A stretch of DNA of 35,393 bases from RGIG9041 sp045593905 (lineage in GTDB: Bacteria > Bacillota > Clostridia > Oscillospirales > QAKW01), in NCBI GenBank assembly GCA_045593905.1, contig JAZNXL010000070.1, positions 1-35,393 on the forward strand, written 5' to 3'. Positions 22,595 through 30,817 of the stretch are shown here, in pieces. Position numbers and translations under genes: made by a program. The stretch's first letter is position 1; the number at the start of each line of letters is the position of its first letter. Under the pieces are notes generated by a model that searched no databases, was not told where the DNA came from, and was given only the letters and a program-made list of their open reading frames with translations.

Positions 22595-24850
22595 ATGGAA
22601 CTATTTAAGTTATTTGGAACTATCGCGGTTAATAATTCAGACGCAAACAGAGCACTCGAAGAAACAGCGAATAAAGGGCAGCAGACGCAAAGCAAGCTAT
22701 CAAGATTCTTTTCTGGAATAGGGAAAGGCGCAGCCGTTGTCGGTAAAACGGTGGGAGTTGGGCTGGCGGCTGGTGCTACCGCAATGACGGGCTTAACCGT
22801 TAAAGCAATGCAAGCGGCGGGCTCACTTGAACAGCAAATGGGCGGCTCGCAAGCTGTATTCGGGGAACACGCTGGCAAAATGCAAGAAACGGCTAAAAAG
22901 GCGTTCTCTACAATGGGCTTGTCTACTAATGATTATTTGCAGACGGCAAATAAAATGGGCTCATTATTTAAAGGCGCTGGCTTCGATACAGAAAAAGCAA
23001 TGGATATGTCCTCAAAAGCAATGCAAAGAGCGGCGGACGTTGCTTCAATTATGGGTATTGATACGTCAATGGCTATGGAATCTATCGCGGGAGCTGCAAA
23101 GGGCAACTTCACTATGATGGATAACCTCGGCGTCGCAATGAATGACACTACATTGCAGGCTTACGCAATGGAAAAAGGAATCAAAAAATCCACGCGTGAA
23201 ATGACGAATCAGGAAAAAATCGGGCTGGCTATGGAAATGTTCCTCGAAAGAACGGCGGATTACGCAGGGAACTATTCGAAGGAAAATGAAACGCTGGCAG
23301 GCTCTCTCGGAACGGCGAAGGCAGCTTTTCAAAACTTTTTGGACGGCTCAGGCGACGTTGACAGCTTAGTACAGACCTTTTCGGGCGCTATAAATTCGAT
23401 TGTTAAACAGCTTGACTCACTTTTACCGCGACTGGTAACAGGGCTTACAGACCTTGTTAATCAGCTAATACCAATGATTCCGCCTTTAATACAGAAGGTT
23501 TTACCCGTTATTGTTGAAGGAGCGACGTCGCTTATAAATGGCGTTGTGGGTGTATTGCCGCAGCTCATAAATACTATAATTGACGCGCTGCCGTTATTCA
23601 TAGACGGGATAACCCAGATATTTAACGGAATTATCGAAGCGCTGCCGCAACTAATACAGTCAATAGTAAGCGCATTGCCTACACTTATTCCGCAGCTTAT
23701 AGACGGCGTTGTTTCTATGGTCGTAACGATATGCGAACAGTTTTCGTCAATCGTTCAACCGATAATAGACGCACTACCAGATATTATTATCAGCATAGTT
23801 GAAGCGTTAATGAACAACTTACCCGCTTTAATTGAAGGCGCAATCGCGCTTGTAATGGGTATAGTGGAAGCTATTCCGCAGATTATACAGGCACTCGTTG
23901 ACTCAATGCCTAAGGTTATAACTCTTGTAATTGACGGACTAATTAAAGCAGTACCGCAGCTTATAGCTGGGCTTATTAAAGTTGTGGGCGGAGTTGTAAA
24001 AGCAATCCCGCAAATATTCTCTTCGTTAGTAGAAGCGGTTGTTAACGTCTGGAAAGGTGTTTGGGAAGCGATAAAGAAAGTATTCGGGGATTTGCCTGAA
24101 TGGTTTGGAAAGCAGTTCAAAAAAGGCAAAGACAACGCGACAAAGGCTTGGAATACGGTTGCTAACTTCTTTAAAAATATATGGAATGGCATTCAAAAGG
24201 TTTTCTCAAAAGTCGGCTCTTGGTTTGGAAATCAATTCAAACAAGGCAAGGAAAACGCACAAAAGGCGTGGTCTGGCGTTAGAAACTTCTTTTCGAATAT
24301 CAAAAACGGCATAGTAAAAGCTTTTTCTAATATCAAAGATAAGTTATCAGAGCCTTTTTCAAAGGCAAGAGACAAGATAAAAGGTATTGCAGACAAAATC
24401 AAAGGCTTCTTTAAGGGCGAAATTAAAATGCCTAAAATTAAGCTGCCGAAGTTTAGTATAACGCCCGCTGGGTGGAAAGTTGGCGACTTGCTAAAAGGTA
24501 TTAAACCTAAGCTCGGTATTACGTGGGCTGCAAAGGGCGGTATATTCGACGAGCCTACACTCTTTAACACGCCTTCGGGAGCGTTAGGAGTTGGTGAAGC
24601 GGGAGCGGAAGCAGTCGCGCCTATTGACGTGTTAATGGGCTATGTTTCAGGCGCTGTTAGGGCAGAAACAAACGGCTTAGCAAATCGTTTAGACGCGTTA
24701 TTAGATATACTCGCGAAGTTCTTCCCTGAAATCTTAGAAGCAGCAAAGAAAGCTATCGTACTTGACGACGGAACGGTAGTTGGTAAACTTGCTCCTAAAA
24801 TGAATCAAAAATTAGGTGAAATACAAACGGCAAATGCAAGAGGTAGATAA
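22595..24850 (+). CDS. Tape measure protein
   Basis: 751 aa, the longest gene in the window. It sets tail length and helps DNA ejection. Residues about 35-75 are a Gly/Ala-rich hydrophobic stretch (GAAVVGKTVGVGLAAGATAM). The central part (about 255-480) is a run of amphipathic repeats with periodic Pro (for example ALPQLIQSIVSALPTLIPQL). Then come Lys-rich, Trp-containing repeats (two copies of a WFG.QFK.GK motif near residues 507 and 547). Ends with GEAGAEAVAPIDVLM, a common tape-measure signature. A tail of about 100 nm is suggested by general length scaling. Confidence 0.93.
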   Translation: MELFKLFGTIAVNNSDANRALEETANKGQQTQSKLSRFFSGIGKGAAVVGKTVGVGLAAGATAMTGLTVKAMQAAGSLEQQMGGSQAVFGEHAGKMQETAKKAFSTMGLSTNDYLQTANKMGSLFKGAGFDTEKAMDMSSKAMQRAADVASIMGIDTSMAMESIAGAAKGNFTMMDNLGVAMNDTTLQAYAMEKGIKKSTREMTNQEKIGLAMEMFLERTADYAGNYSKENETLAGSLGTAKAAFQNFLDGSGDVDSLVQTFSGAINSIVKQLDSLLPRLVTGLTDLVNQLIPMIPPLIQKVLPVIVEGATSLINGVVGVLPQLINTIIDALPLFIDGITQIFNGIIEALPQLIQSIVSALPTLIPQLIDGVVSMVVTICEQFSSIVQPIIDALPDIIISIVEALMNNLPALIEGAIALVMGIVEAIPQIIQALVDSMPKVITLVIDGLIKAVPQLIAGLIKVVGGVVKAIPQIFSSLVEAVVNVWKGVWEAIKKVFGDLPEWFGKQFKKGKDNATKAWNTVANFFKNIWNGIQKVFSKVGSWFGNQFKQGKENAQKAWSGVRNFFSNIKNGIVKAFSNIKDKLSEPFSKARDKIKGIADKIKGFFKGEIKMPKIKLPKFSITPAGWKVGDLLKGIKPKLGITWAAKGGIFDEPTLFNTPSGALGVGEAGAEAVAPIDVLMGYVSGAVRAETNGLANRLDALLDILAKFFPEILEAAKKAIVLDDGTVVGKLAPKMNQKLGEIQTANARGR

Positions 24851-24853
24851 TTT

Positions 24854-25495
24854 ATGAATGCAGTATTATTTGACGATTTACATTCTTATAATGATTTTCG
24901 ACTTATTCTGACTTCAAAGATTATCGGAAAGGCAGAGCCGAAAACAGAAAAAATAGAAGTACCGTGTGCTGACGGGGAGCTTGACTATACCGAATACTTT
25001 GGGGAAGTCAAATATAATAACCGTCCTCTATCTTTTGAATTCGCAACTATTGTAAAGCCCTCAGAGTTTCCCGCTCTTTATTCGCGGGTGCAAAATCTGT
25101 TAAACGGGCGACGAATGAAAATCACTCTCACGGAAGACGCAGACTATTACTACATAGGACGCGTTTCTGTTAATGAGTGGGCTTCAAGTGGAAGAATCGG
25201 AAGAATAGTAATCGACGTAGACGCAGAGCCTTACAAGCTTAAACGCGCGCAAACGGTAATAAACGCGACAATTACAAAGCCTACCGTAATTACTTGCTGG
25301 AACGAAAGAAAACGCGTTATACCCGAAATAACGGCTTCGTCTGAGGTGTTCATAGAACAAGGAACGTACTCAGGAAACGAAATTATTTTCGGCTCTGACG
25401 AAATCATTTTTACGCAAGGGCAAAACTTTATAAGGATAACGCCTCTAAACGGTACGGCTGACGTAACAATAAAATATCAAGAGGGCTCGCTATAA
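24854..25495 (+). CDS. Distal tail protein (Dit-like)
   Basis: 213 aa, directly after the tape measure gene. The N-terminal part (SYNDFRLILTSKIIGKAEPK, VPCADGELDYTEYFGEVKYN) forms the ring domain of siphovirus distal tail proteins. The second half contains the galectin-like extension with a beta-rich C-terminus. It forms the hub that joins tube and tip. Overlaps the next gene by 1 nt. Confidence 0.85.
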   Translation: MNAVLFDDLHSYNDFRLILTSKIIGKAEPKTEKIEVPCADGELDYTEYFGEVKYNNRPLSFEFATIVKPSEFPALYSRVQNLLNGRRMKITLTEDADYYYIGRVSVNEWASSGRIGRIVIDVDAEPYKLKRAQTVINATITKPTVITCWNERKRVIPEITASSEVFIEQGTYSGNEIIFGSDEIIFTQGQNFIRITPLNGTADVTIKYQEGSL

Positions 25496-26949
25496 TGTAT
25501 AAAGTTTACTGTGACGGATATCGAATATACGACGCGCGCTTTGAAAAATTAAAAATCTTTAATGCGATAGTCGAACTTGAACTGAATAAAACGGGCTCTT
25601 TTGTGTTCGATATCTACCCAGACCACCCGAAATATGGTGTTTTACGTAAGCTAAAATCGGAAATAACAGTCTGGCAGGATAACTTATTGATATTCCGCGG
25701 TAGAATCTTAAACGAAGAGCAGGGCTTTTATAATCAAAGGCAGGTAGTCTGTGAAGGCGAACTTGCCTTTTTGCTTGACTCTATTATGCGTCCTTACGGC
25801 TCGGAAAATGAGCCGTGGCGCGGAACGCCCGAAGAATACCTTACTATGCTTATTGATAATCACAATGAGCAAATGCGGCTTGCAGGCGAAGAAGATAAAA
25901 CTTTCCGTGTAGGCCGTGTAACGGTAACGGACGGCGACACGTCAAATAAAGATAATCTTATAAGTCGGTACGATACCGATTATAAAAGAACGTGGGATTT
26001 AGTAACCGAAAAGCTCACTGACTCACTCGGCGGGTATTTATGGACGCGCCACGAAGTCGAAAACGAAAAGATTATAACCTATATCGACTATTTAACGGCG
26101 GACGAACTTCCGCAATATTCGAATCAGGCAATAGAATTCGGCGTTAACCTTTTAGACCTTAAAAAGACGACTAAGGGCGAAGAAGTAATGACAGCGATTA
26201 TTCCGCTGGGAAATAAAGATAACGACGTTTACGTAACAATTAAAGGCGCAAAAGACGCAGACGGAAACGTAGTTTGCAATAAAGATTATTTAATAGACGA
26301 AAACGCAGCAAAGCTCTTAGGTGTTATATTTAAAACCGTGCAATTTTCGGATATTACAGAGCCTTATAATCTTTGGAAGGCTGCAAAAGAATATCTCGAA
26401 AGCGCGGTGAAATTCCCAACGTCAATAGAATTGACGGCTGCTGACCTTTCAGGCATAACCGATAAAGACGCATTCCATTTAGGGCAGAAGATTATTATTA
26501 AGGATAAATACCACGGCTTAGAAGAAATAGCGGACAGCGCTTCTGACGAATACGAATTTATAGTGCAAAAGCTCTCACTTCCTATATTGCAGCCTTCGAA
26601 CAGAACACTTACCGTCGGGGCTACATTCTTGACCTTTACGGAAAAAGCGAATCAAGCGGCTTATGCACAAAACAAGCTCGGAGCGCAGGTAAGCAGCGCA
26701 GCCCAAACCGCGGCTAATAATGCGCTGGCGGGAAAGCTGGAAAATTACTATACCAAAGACGAAACAGACGCGTCGCTCAAAAGTACCAATGAAGCGTTAA
26801 GCGGCACTAATGCGGCGTTAAAAGATACAAACGACGAAGTAAGCAATCAGGCTATAACGATTCAATCACTTTTGCAAAGCATATCCGCTTTAACTTTACG
26901 AATTGAAGAGCTTGAATTAAAGCACGCTGACGACGATACAACGGAATAA
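25495..26949 (+). CDS. Tail-tip protein (prophage tail endopeptidase family)
   Basis: 484 aa. Residues about 1-380 match the Tal/gp18-type tail-associated lysin scaffold: beta-rich start (YKVYCDGYRIYDARFEKLK), NKTGSFVFDIYPDHPKYGVL, and DLKKTTKGEEVMTAIIPLG. After about 400 the protein becomes a coiled coil (SLKSTNEALSGTNAALKDTN and following). No clear C-terminal peptidase or lysozyme domain is fused, so this is the short form. Notably no receptor-binding fibre gene follows; the lysis genes come next. Confidence 0.85.
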   Translation: MYKVYCDGYRIYDARFEKLKIFNAIVELELNKTGSFVFDIYPDHPKYGVLRKLKSEITVWQDNLLIFRGRILNEEQGFYNQRQVVCEGELAFLLDSIMRPYGSENEPWRGTPEEYLTMLIDNHNEQMRLAGEEDKTFRVGRVTVTDGDTSNKDNLISRYDTDYKRTWDLVTEKLTDSLGGYLWTRHEVENEKIITYIDYLTADELPQYSNQAIEFGVNLLDLKKTTKGEEVMTAIIPLGNKDNDVYVTIKGAKDADGNVVCNKDYLIDENAAKLLGVIFKTVQFSDITEPYNLWKAAKEYLESAVKFPTSIELTAADLSGITDKDAFHLGQKIIIKDKYHGLEEIADSASDEYEFIVQKLSLPILQPSNRTLTVGATFLTFTEKANQAAYAQNKLGAQVSSAAQTAANNALAGKLENYYTKDETDASLKSTNEALSGTNAALKDTNDEVSNQAITIQSLLQSISALTLRIEELELKHADDDTTE

Positions 26950-26961
26950 GGAAGATAGGCT

Positions 26962-27243
26962 ATGGACTTAACAACTATTGCAACGCTAATTACTGAAATA
27001 GGCGTTCTTTTAGGCGTAATAATTCCTGTAATCGTGAGTATGGGAAAAATCTCGAACGGCACGAAATGTCAGCTTAGAAGCGAAATGCTCAGGATTTATT
27101 ATCATAACTGCCGAACAAAAGTTATACGACAATACGAATACGAAAACTTCGTAATGCTCTATGAAGCATACAAGGCGTTAAAGGGAAATTCCTTCATTGA
27201 CAAAATCTATAAAGAAGTTCAAACGTGGAAAGTAATTACTTAA
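26962..27243 (+). CDS. Small membrane protein in lysis cassette
   Basis: 93 aa with SD AAGGAAG. An N-terminal membrane helix (about residues 5-27, ATLITEIGVLLGVIIPVIVS) is followed by a basic soluble part with predicted helices. Position before the holin suggests a holin-associated or second holin-like protein. I do not recognise the family. Confidence 0.7.
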   Translation: MDLTTIATLITEIGVLLGVIIPVIVSMGKISNGTKCQLRSEMLRIYYHNCRTKVIRQYEYENFVMLYEAYKALKGNSFIDKIYKEVQTWKVIT

Positions 27244-27255
27244 AGGAGAATGACA

Positions 27256-27495
27256 ATGAAAAACTTTAAACAGTGGATTAAAGCAGCGGGCGTCCGTTCA
27301 ATTAAGACAATAGCTCAGACAGCCCTTGCAACTATCGGCACAACTGCAATTTTATTAACAGACGTTAACTGGGTGGCGGTTATATCAACGTCGCTTCTGG
27401 CTGGCGTTCTTTCGCTGTTAACCAGTGTAGCAGGATTGCCTGAAATCACAAACGGAAAGGGTGAAGAGGGTGAAGACCTCTCAAAAGGGAATTGA
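27256..27495 (+). CDS. Holin
   Basis: 79 aa from ATG 27256, 7 nt after AAGGAG; the ATG at 27250 is too close to the SD. Two hydrophobic segments (about 18-37 and 42-61), a basic N-terminus (KNFKQWIKAAGVRS) and an acidic tail (GKGEEGEDLSKGN) match small phage holins of Gram-positive phages. It would open the membrane at lysis time and let the endolysin out. The endolysin gene begins inside its 3' end. Confidence 0.82.
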   Translation: MKNFKQWIKAAGVRSIKTIAQTALATIGTTAILLTDVNWVAVISTSLLAGVLSLLTSVAGLPEITNGKGEEGEDLSKGN

Positions 27496-28045
27496 CCTAA
27501 TAAAGCAATTTGAAGGCTGCCGTCTGGTAGCTTATAAATGCCCCGCTGGAATATGGACTATCGGGTACGGGCACACTCAGGGCGTCAAAGCTGGTGATAA
27601 AATCACACGAAGTAAAGCAGAAAGTTTTTTAAGAAGCGATTTAAAGAAATTCGAAAAGGGAATTTTGAATTCCGTAAAAGTACCTCTGAATCAATACCAA
27701 TTTGACGCCCTTATATCCTTTACGTATAATTGCGGGCTGGGAGCGTTCAAGAGCAGCACGTTATTAAAAAAGCTGAACGCAGGGGATTATAAAGGCGCGG
27801 GCGCTGAGTTCTTAAAGTGGAATAAGTCAAACGGGCGCGTTCTTGCGGGCTTAAAACGGCGCAGGAAGGCTGAAAAGGTTTTATTTGATAAAATACCCGT
27901 TCAGACAGTTTACACCGTCCAGAAGGGCGACACGCTATCTAAAATAGCGAAGCAGCATAAAACGACAGTTCGCAAAATTGCGAATTTGAATAACTTAAAA
28001 AGCCCAGATATAATTTATATCGGGCAAAAGTTAAAATTAAAATAA
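27461..28045 (+). CDS. Endolysin: GH24 lysozyme with LysM domain
   Basis: 194 aa from GTG 27461, or 191 from GTG 27470; the overlap with the holin blurs the start. The T4-type lysozyme core (about 7-145) shows the catalytic Glu in KQFEGCRLVAY (Glu 18), then WTIGYGHTQGVKAGDKIT and VKVPLNQYQFDALISFTYN. A LysM domain (about 150-194) with YTVQKGDTLSKIAKQHKTT and SPDIIYIGQKLKLK binds the cell wall. No signal peptide, so export depends on the holin. Followed 5 nt later by a terminator. Confidence 0.93.
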   Translation: MKRVKTSQKGIDLIKQFEGCRLVAYKCPAGIWTIGYGHTQGVKAGDKITRSKAESFLRSDLKKFEKGILNSVKVPLNQYQFDALISFTYNCGLGAFKSSTLLKKLNAGDYKGAGAEFLKWNKSNGRVLAGLKRRRKAEKVLFDKIPVQTVYTVQKGDTLSKIAKQHKTTVRKIANLNNLKSPDIIYIGQKLKLK

Positions 28046-28050
28046 TATGT

Positions 28051-28089
28051 AAAACGGCGATTATTTTTTCGATTTTCGCCGTTTTTTTT
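28051..28089 (+). terminator. Terminator of the late operon
   Basis: Perfect 10-bp stem AAAACGGCGA (28051-28060) with TCGCCGTTTT (28076-28085), 15-nt loop, T run to 28089. It can work in both directions because of the A run at its left edge. Confidence 0.85.
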
Positions 28090-28267
28090 GCGTTTTAATG
28101 AAAAATAATGCTCAAAGTGCCGTTTATTTTCACTAATACCGCACAACTTTTGTGACACAACCGTAAAAAAATTACAGTTGATAAAAATTAAAACGTAAAA
28201 AATATGCAAAAAGCATACTTTGCAATACGCAAAAATATGCAAAAGCGCAAAAATGCGAAATAGGAAA
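28090..28267. other. A+T-rich gap with GCAAAA-type repeats
   Basis: 178 bases without a convincing gene. It contains a short palindrome TTGTGACACAA near 28149 and, at about 28203-28260, a cluster of imperfect RYGCAAAAA words (ATGCAAAAA, ACGCAAAAA, ATGCAAAAG, GCGCAAAAA) with an AGCATACTTTGC stretch between them. Closed on both sides by terminators. It could be a protein-binding site, an origin-like element or a small RNA; nothing decides among these. Confidence 0.4.
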
Positions 28268-28297
28268 GGGCAGCTATGACGGCTGCCCCTTTTTTTT
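28268..28297 (+). terminator. Second terminator, between converging transcripts
   Basis: Stem GGGCAGC (28268-28274) with GCTGCCC (28282-28288), 7-nt loop, then C and eight T. It ends the region just before the 3' end of the minus-strand genes; on the minus strand the T run is poorer. Confidence 0.8.
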
Positions 28298-28301
28298 ATG
28301 C

Positions 28302-28529
28302 TTATTTTTCCCACGTAAGCTCAAACTTCGCGCGTTCCAGCTTTTTCATTTCCGCTGTCTTTTCCGCGACAATAGCTTTAATCTCTGCTGCCGTCTTCGG
28401 CGTTTTAACAGATTCGCCGCGCTCAATCTGTAAAAGATATTTATTGCCTTGCTTAATCGTCTTTTCCAGCTCTTGAATCTCTACGTTGATTCCCTTAATC
28501 GCCCACGCGATAATCTCTTTTTGTTCCAT
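28302..28529 (-). CDS. 75-aa helical hypothetical protein
   Basis: Start ATG at 28529 behind GGAGTG (minus strand); a start further upstream has no SD. The sequence is a nearly continuous charged helix, likely coiled coil (VEIQELEKTIKQGNKYLLQI, EMKKLERAKFEL). It is the last gene in a three-gene minus-strand group downstream of the integrase. Function unknown. Confidence 0.65.
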   Translation of the reverse strand: MEQKEIIAWAIKGINVEIQELEKTIKQGNKYLLQIERGESVKTPKTAAEIKAIVAEKTAEMKKLERAKFELTWEK

Positions 28530-28541
28530 ATAGAACACTCC

Positions 28542-28748
28542 TTAATCGTTGAATCGTTCTTCGCACGTCTGGTGAAAATGCTCTAAGAATCGCTTATATT
28601 CCTTTTCGGGTAAAAACGTATAGACGCTGTATGTTAGCTCTTTGTATAAGTCGGCTAAGTCGCTTTTACTCATTGAATGAAAATTATTTGCTATAAAATC
28701 ATAGTCTTTGCCTTCCTTAATAACTGGTAGAATGTTTTTGATATCCAT
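28542..28748 (-). CDS. 68-aa hypothetical protein
   Basis: SD GGAGGGCG 6 nt before ATG 28748. Acidic, helical, soluble, with no motif that I recognise (core SKSDLADLYKELTYSVYTFL). It sits between the SHOCT-like and coiled-coil genes, 13-14 nt from each, so all three probably form one transcript. Confidence 0.65.
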   Translation of the reverse strand: MDIKNILPVIKEGKDYDFIANNFHSMSKSDLADLYKELTYSVYTFLPEKEYKRFLEHFHQTCEERFND

Positions 28749-28761
28749 TATTCGCCCTCCG

Positions 28762-28914
28762 CTATTTATTCAGCTTTTTGTAAAGCTCTTCCTTAGTGAT
28801 TATATCACGGATATATAGTTCAAGCAGCGTCTCAATGTAGGTCGTTTTCTTCTCTTTGTATTCCTCTTCGGTTATCTTCCCAGCAAGCAGCATTTTTTCG
28901 AGTTCGCCTAACAT
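28762..28914 (-). CDS. 50-aa SHOCT-like protein
   Basis: Starts at 28914 (minus strand) behind AGGAAGGTG. LEKMLLAGKITEEEYKEKK followed by another Leu-rich helix (TLLELYIRDIITKEELYKKL) is the short SHOCT-type pattern, here in two halves. SHOCT modules are oligomerisation or binding pieces usually found at protein ends; free-standing versions have no known role. It is the first gene after the candidate attP. Confidence 0.6.
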   Translation of the reverse strand: MLGELEKMLLAGKITEEEYKEKKTTYIETLLELYIRDIITKEELYKKLNK

Positions 28915-28939
28915 TTTTAAAGCACCTTCCTTTATTTTG

Positions 28940-28968
28940 TTGTAAATTTACATTTTTTGGTGTATAAT
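28940..28968 (+). promoter_or_regulatory. Plus-strand promoter facing the integrase gene
   Basis: TTGTAA (28940-28945), 17 bp, TATAAT (28963-28968) with TG one base upstream. The -35 overlaps a perfect 12-bp palindrome TGTAAATTTACA (28941-28952). It points into the candidate attP and would make RNA antisense to the integrase gene. Confidence 0.5.
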
Positions 28969-28992
28969 ATCGTAAAATTACGCTGTAAATGC

Positions 28993-29042
28993 TATTGACA
29001 ACTTCGGGGAGCTATCGAGACAGCGCCCCAATGTTATCAATA
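28993..29042. other. Candidate attP of the serine integrase
   Basis: A 50-bp imperfect palindrome lying 15 bp beyond the 3' end of the integrase gene. Arms begin TATTGACAAC and end GTTATCAATA; inside, GGGG (29006-29009) faces CCCC (29026-29029), and AGCTATCGAG lies at the centre. By hand, 19 of 25 arm positions pair. The centre falls between 29017 and 29018 (dinucleotide GA). Large serine integrases use attP sites of about 50 bp with this type of symmetry, often next to their own gene. A terminator role is less likely because no T run follows. Confidence 0.6.
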
Positions 29043-29067
29043 AAGGGTATAAAAAAACTATACCCTT
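29043..29067 (-). terminator. Hairpin at the end of the integrase gene
   Basis: Perfect 9-bp stem AAGGGTATA (29043-29051) with TATACCCTT (29059-29067), 7-nt loop. It overlaps the integrase stop codon. The T run after it on the minus strand is weak, so termination may be inefficient and the small downstream genes may be reached by read-through. Confidence 0.5.
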
Positions 29068-30668
29068 AGTTTTACGTCAATGTGGAAGGGCGGATTATTC
29101 CAACCGCCGCCGTCTCTGACAGCAACGTACTTCCCGTTTTCTCTCTTAATTCGTTTCTTTTGTTCGCGTCTATATGTGATTCTTTCAAAGCAAGCTCTCA
29201 GAAGCTTGTTTTTTTCTTCTACGGGCACGGAATCGTCTTTTAAGGCATTCAGAGCGTCGCGGAAGCGATAAAGCTTTTCTTCGTAATTTACGGGCTCTGG
29301 CATAGATTCGTAAGCCTTGCACAAAGCCTCTTGCACTTCTTCTTTCTCTGCTAATAGCTTTTCGTTAAGCTGTTTAAAAATCTCGGCGGGCATTCGTAGT
29401 TCAGAATCCGTTTGCGCTTCCCATTGTGCAAGTTCTTTCGCCTTTAACCGTTCCAGCTTCTTTTCAAGATTCTTAACAAGCGCAGCGTGTAGCTTTATAG
29501 AGTCGCCTTCGTTTGCTTCAATGCGTATTTCAAAGTCGGCAATACATTTTTCCAGAACGGCGCAAAGTTCGTCTATCAGTTCTTGATATGTGCAAGAGCT
29601 GTTATGACAATACCGTATACCCTGACAAATAAAGCGCGGCGTTGAATTCGGATAAGGGCGTAAACTCATTGCACGCCCGCACTCACAAAATAATATAGTA
29701 GTGAGCGGATTATAAGCTTTCTTCTTTGCAGGGTAGCGCGGATTCTTGCCGCGTTTTTCTTGCGCTGCATAAAAGAGCTCTTCTGAGATAATCGCTTCGT
29801 GCTTGCCTTCAAATATCATATATTCTTCAATACCTGTTCTCGGACGGGTATTTTTTATAACGCCCTCTTCAACGACTGTTACGGTTTTTCTCCAATTCCA
29901 GCGCGTTTTACCGATATAGTGAACGTTTGAAAGAATATCTTTGATAGTGTACGCTGAAAAATGTTTTGCTTTCGCTGGCTTTAAGCCTAAACTGTCAAGA
30001 TAATTACAAATCTTTTGCGGCGTGTAATTCTTGTTAACGTAAAAATCGAATATCGTTCTTACTATATCAGCGTCAGCGTTCGGGCGAAGCGTTTTACACT
30101 TTTTCTTTCCGCTTTCGTCTGGAATCTGAATTTTATCATACCCAAAGGGCGGCAGCGTTCCGATATAGTTCCCCTGACTAACGGCTAAGAATTTACCGCG
30201 GTTAAGAATTTTTTTCGTATACTTCAAATAATCGTTCCCGCGTTTAAGCTCAGCTTCGAAGGCGTTCCAGTCGTACTCGTCGCGTAAATCGTAAATACGG
30301 TCAAGAGTGATAACAAGCGTGTTAGTATGCTTAAACAGCTTCATAACGCGCCCGATATCTTCTAAGTCGCCACGGGTTAAACGTTGCGGCTCTACCATTT
30401 TAACCGCCTTAATCTTCGGTGATTCTATCAATCTTAAAACCTTTTGAATCTCAGGGCGCTCTTTTAACGTTTCCCCAGAGACGACTTCACGGAATTTATT
30501 CCCTTCTGGCACTTTTGCGCCTAAGTGCTTTTCCGCCCACTCGTCAAGCAGCGCTTCGTGTTTTGCCAAAACTTCCTCTACCGTTAGTGTAGGGTCGTCT
30601 GACTGTGACTTCCTCAGATAATCTAATATCTCTTCTGGTGTAAGTTCTATCTTAGGTTGATAATACAT
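29058..30668 (-). CDS. int: Large serine recombinase (integrase)
   Basis: Start ATG 30668 with AGGAGG upstream gives 536 aa, normal for large serine integrases. The resolvase domain (about 12-160) has the catalytic Ser 21 in DYLRKSQSDD and arginines in EPQRLTRGDLEDIG. The recombinase domain follows (about 168-290; GTLPPFGYDKI, FSAYTIKDILSNVHYIGKTR). A zinc ribbon (about 326-360) has Cys at CECG and later positions. A long coiled coil (about 390-500) precedes a short beta tail. It should insert the phage at a host attB site by recombination with attP and, with a directionality factor, excise it. No other integrase is present. Confidence 0.93.
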   Translation of the reverse strand: MYYQPKIELTPEEILDYLRKSQSDDPTLTVEEVLAKHEALLDEWAEKHLGAKVPEGNKFREVVSGETLKERPEIQKVLRLIESPKIKAVKMVEPQRLTRGDLEDIGRVMKLFKHTNTLVITLDRIYDLRDEYDWNAFEAELKRGNDYLKYTKKILNRGKFLAVSQGNYIGTLPPFGYDKIQIPDESGKKKCKTLRPNADADIVRTIFDFYVNKNYTPQKICNYLDSLGLKPAKAKHFSAYTIKDILSNVHYIGKTRWNWRKTVTVVEEGVIKNTRPRTGIEEYMIFEGKHEAIISEELFYAAQEKRGKNPRYPAKKKAYNPLTTILFCECGRAMSLRPYPNSTPRFICQGIRYCHNSSCTYQELIDELCAVLEKCIADFEIRIEANEGDSIKLHAALVKNLEKKLERLKAKELAQWEAQTDSELRMPAEIFKQLNEKLLAEKEEVQEALCKAYESMPEPVNYEEKLYRFRDALNALKDDSVPVEEKNKLLRACFERITYRREQKKRIKRENGKYVAVRDGGGWNNPPFHIDVKLRV

Positions 30669-30755
30669 TTTTTGACCTAACCTCCTATTTTTCGTCAAAT
30701 TCTTAATTTTCTAAACTGGTAAAATGTTCTTGTAGAAATTGGATTAAACAAATAA

Positions 30756-30761
30756 TATAAT
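30756..30761 (+). promoter_or_regulatory. Probable -10 for the 34-aa gene
   Basis: TATAAT at 30756-30761; the -35 is weak (TAGAAA at 17 bp). The predicted start near 30768 puts the LexA box about 14-27 bases into the transcript. Confidence 0.4.
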
Positions 30762-30780
30762 GTTTTCAGAATGTTTTTTA

Positions 30781-30794
30781 AGAACAAGCGTTCT
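30781..30794. promoter_or_regulatory. LexA (SOS) box
   Basis: AGAACAAGCGTTCT is an inverted repeat with the spacing and inner bases of the Gram-positive LexA/DinR site CGAACRNRYGTTYC; 12 of 14 positions fit. It lies between the divergent integrase gene and the 34-aa gene, 24 bp before the latter's start. Confidence 0.65.
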
Positions 30795-30817
30795 GCCCCG
30801 CTGAAAGGAGCTGTAAA

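Noticed and set aside
23755..24192. 145-aa open frame on the minus strand inside the tape measure gene
   Set aside because: It is a shadow of the repetitive tape measure sequence, with no SD and low-complexity Ile/Ser-rich translation.
28276..28476. 66-aa plus-strand frame opposite the 75-aa gene
   Set aside because: It begins inside a terminator hairpin, lacks a SD and is the mirror of a coding helix on the minus strand.
28995..29040. Palindrome read as a bidirectional terminator
   Set aside because: Neither side has a T run and the loop region is long and partly paired; attP is the better reading, although not proven.
29080..29586. Plus-strand frames opposite the integrase 3' half
   Set aside because: Ser/Phe-rich shadow translations of a Lys/Glu-rich coiled coil, with no SD.
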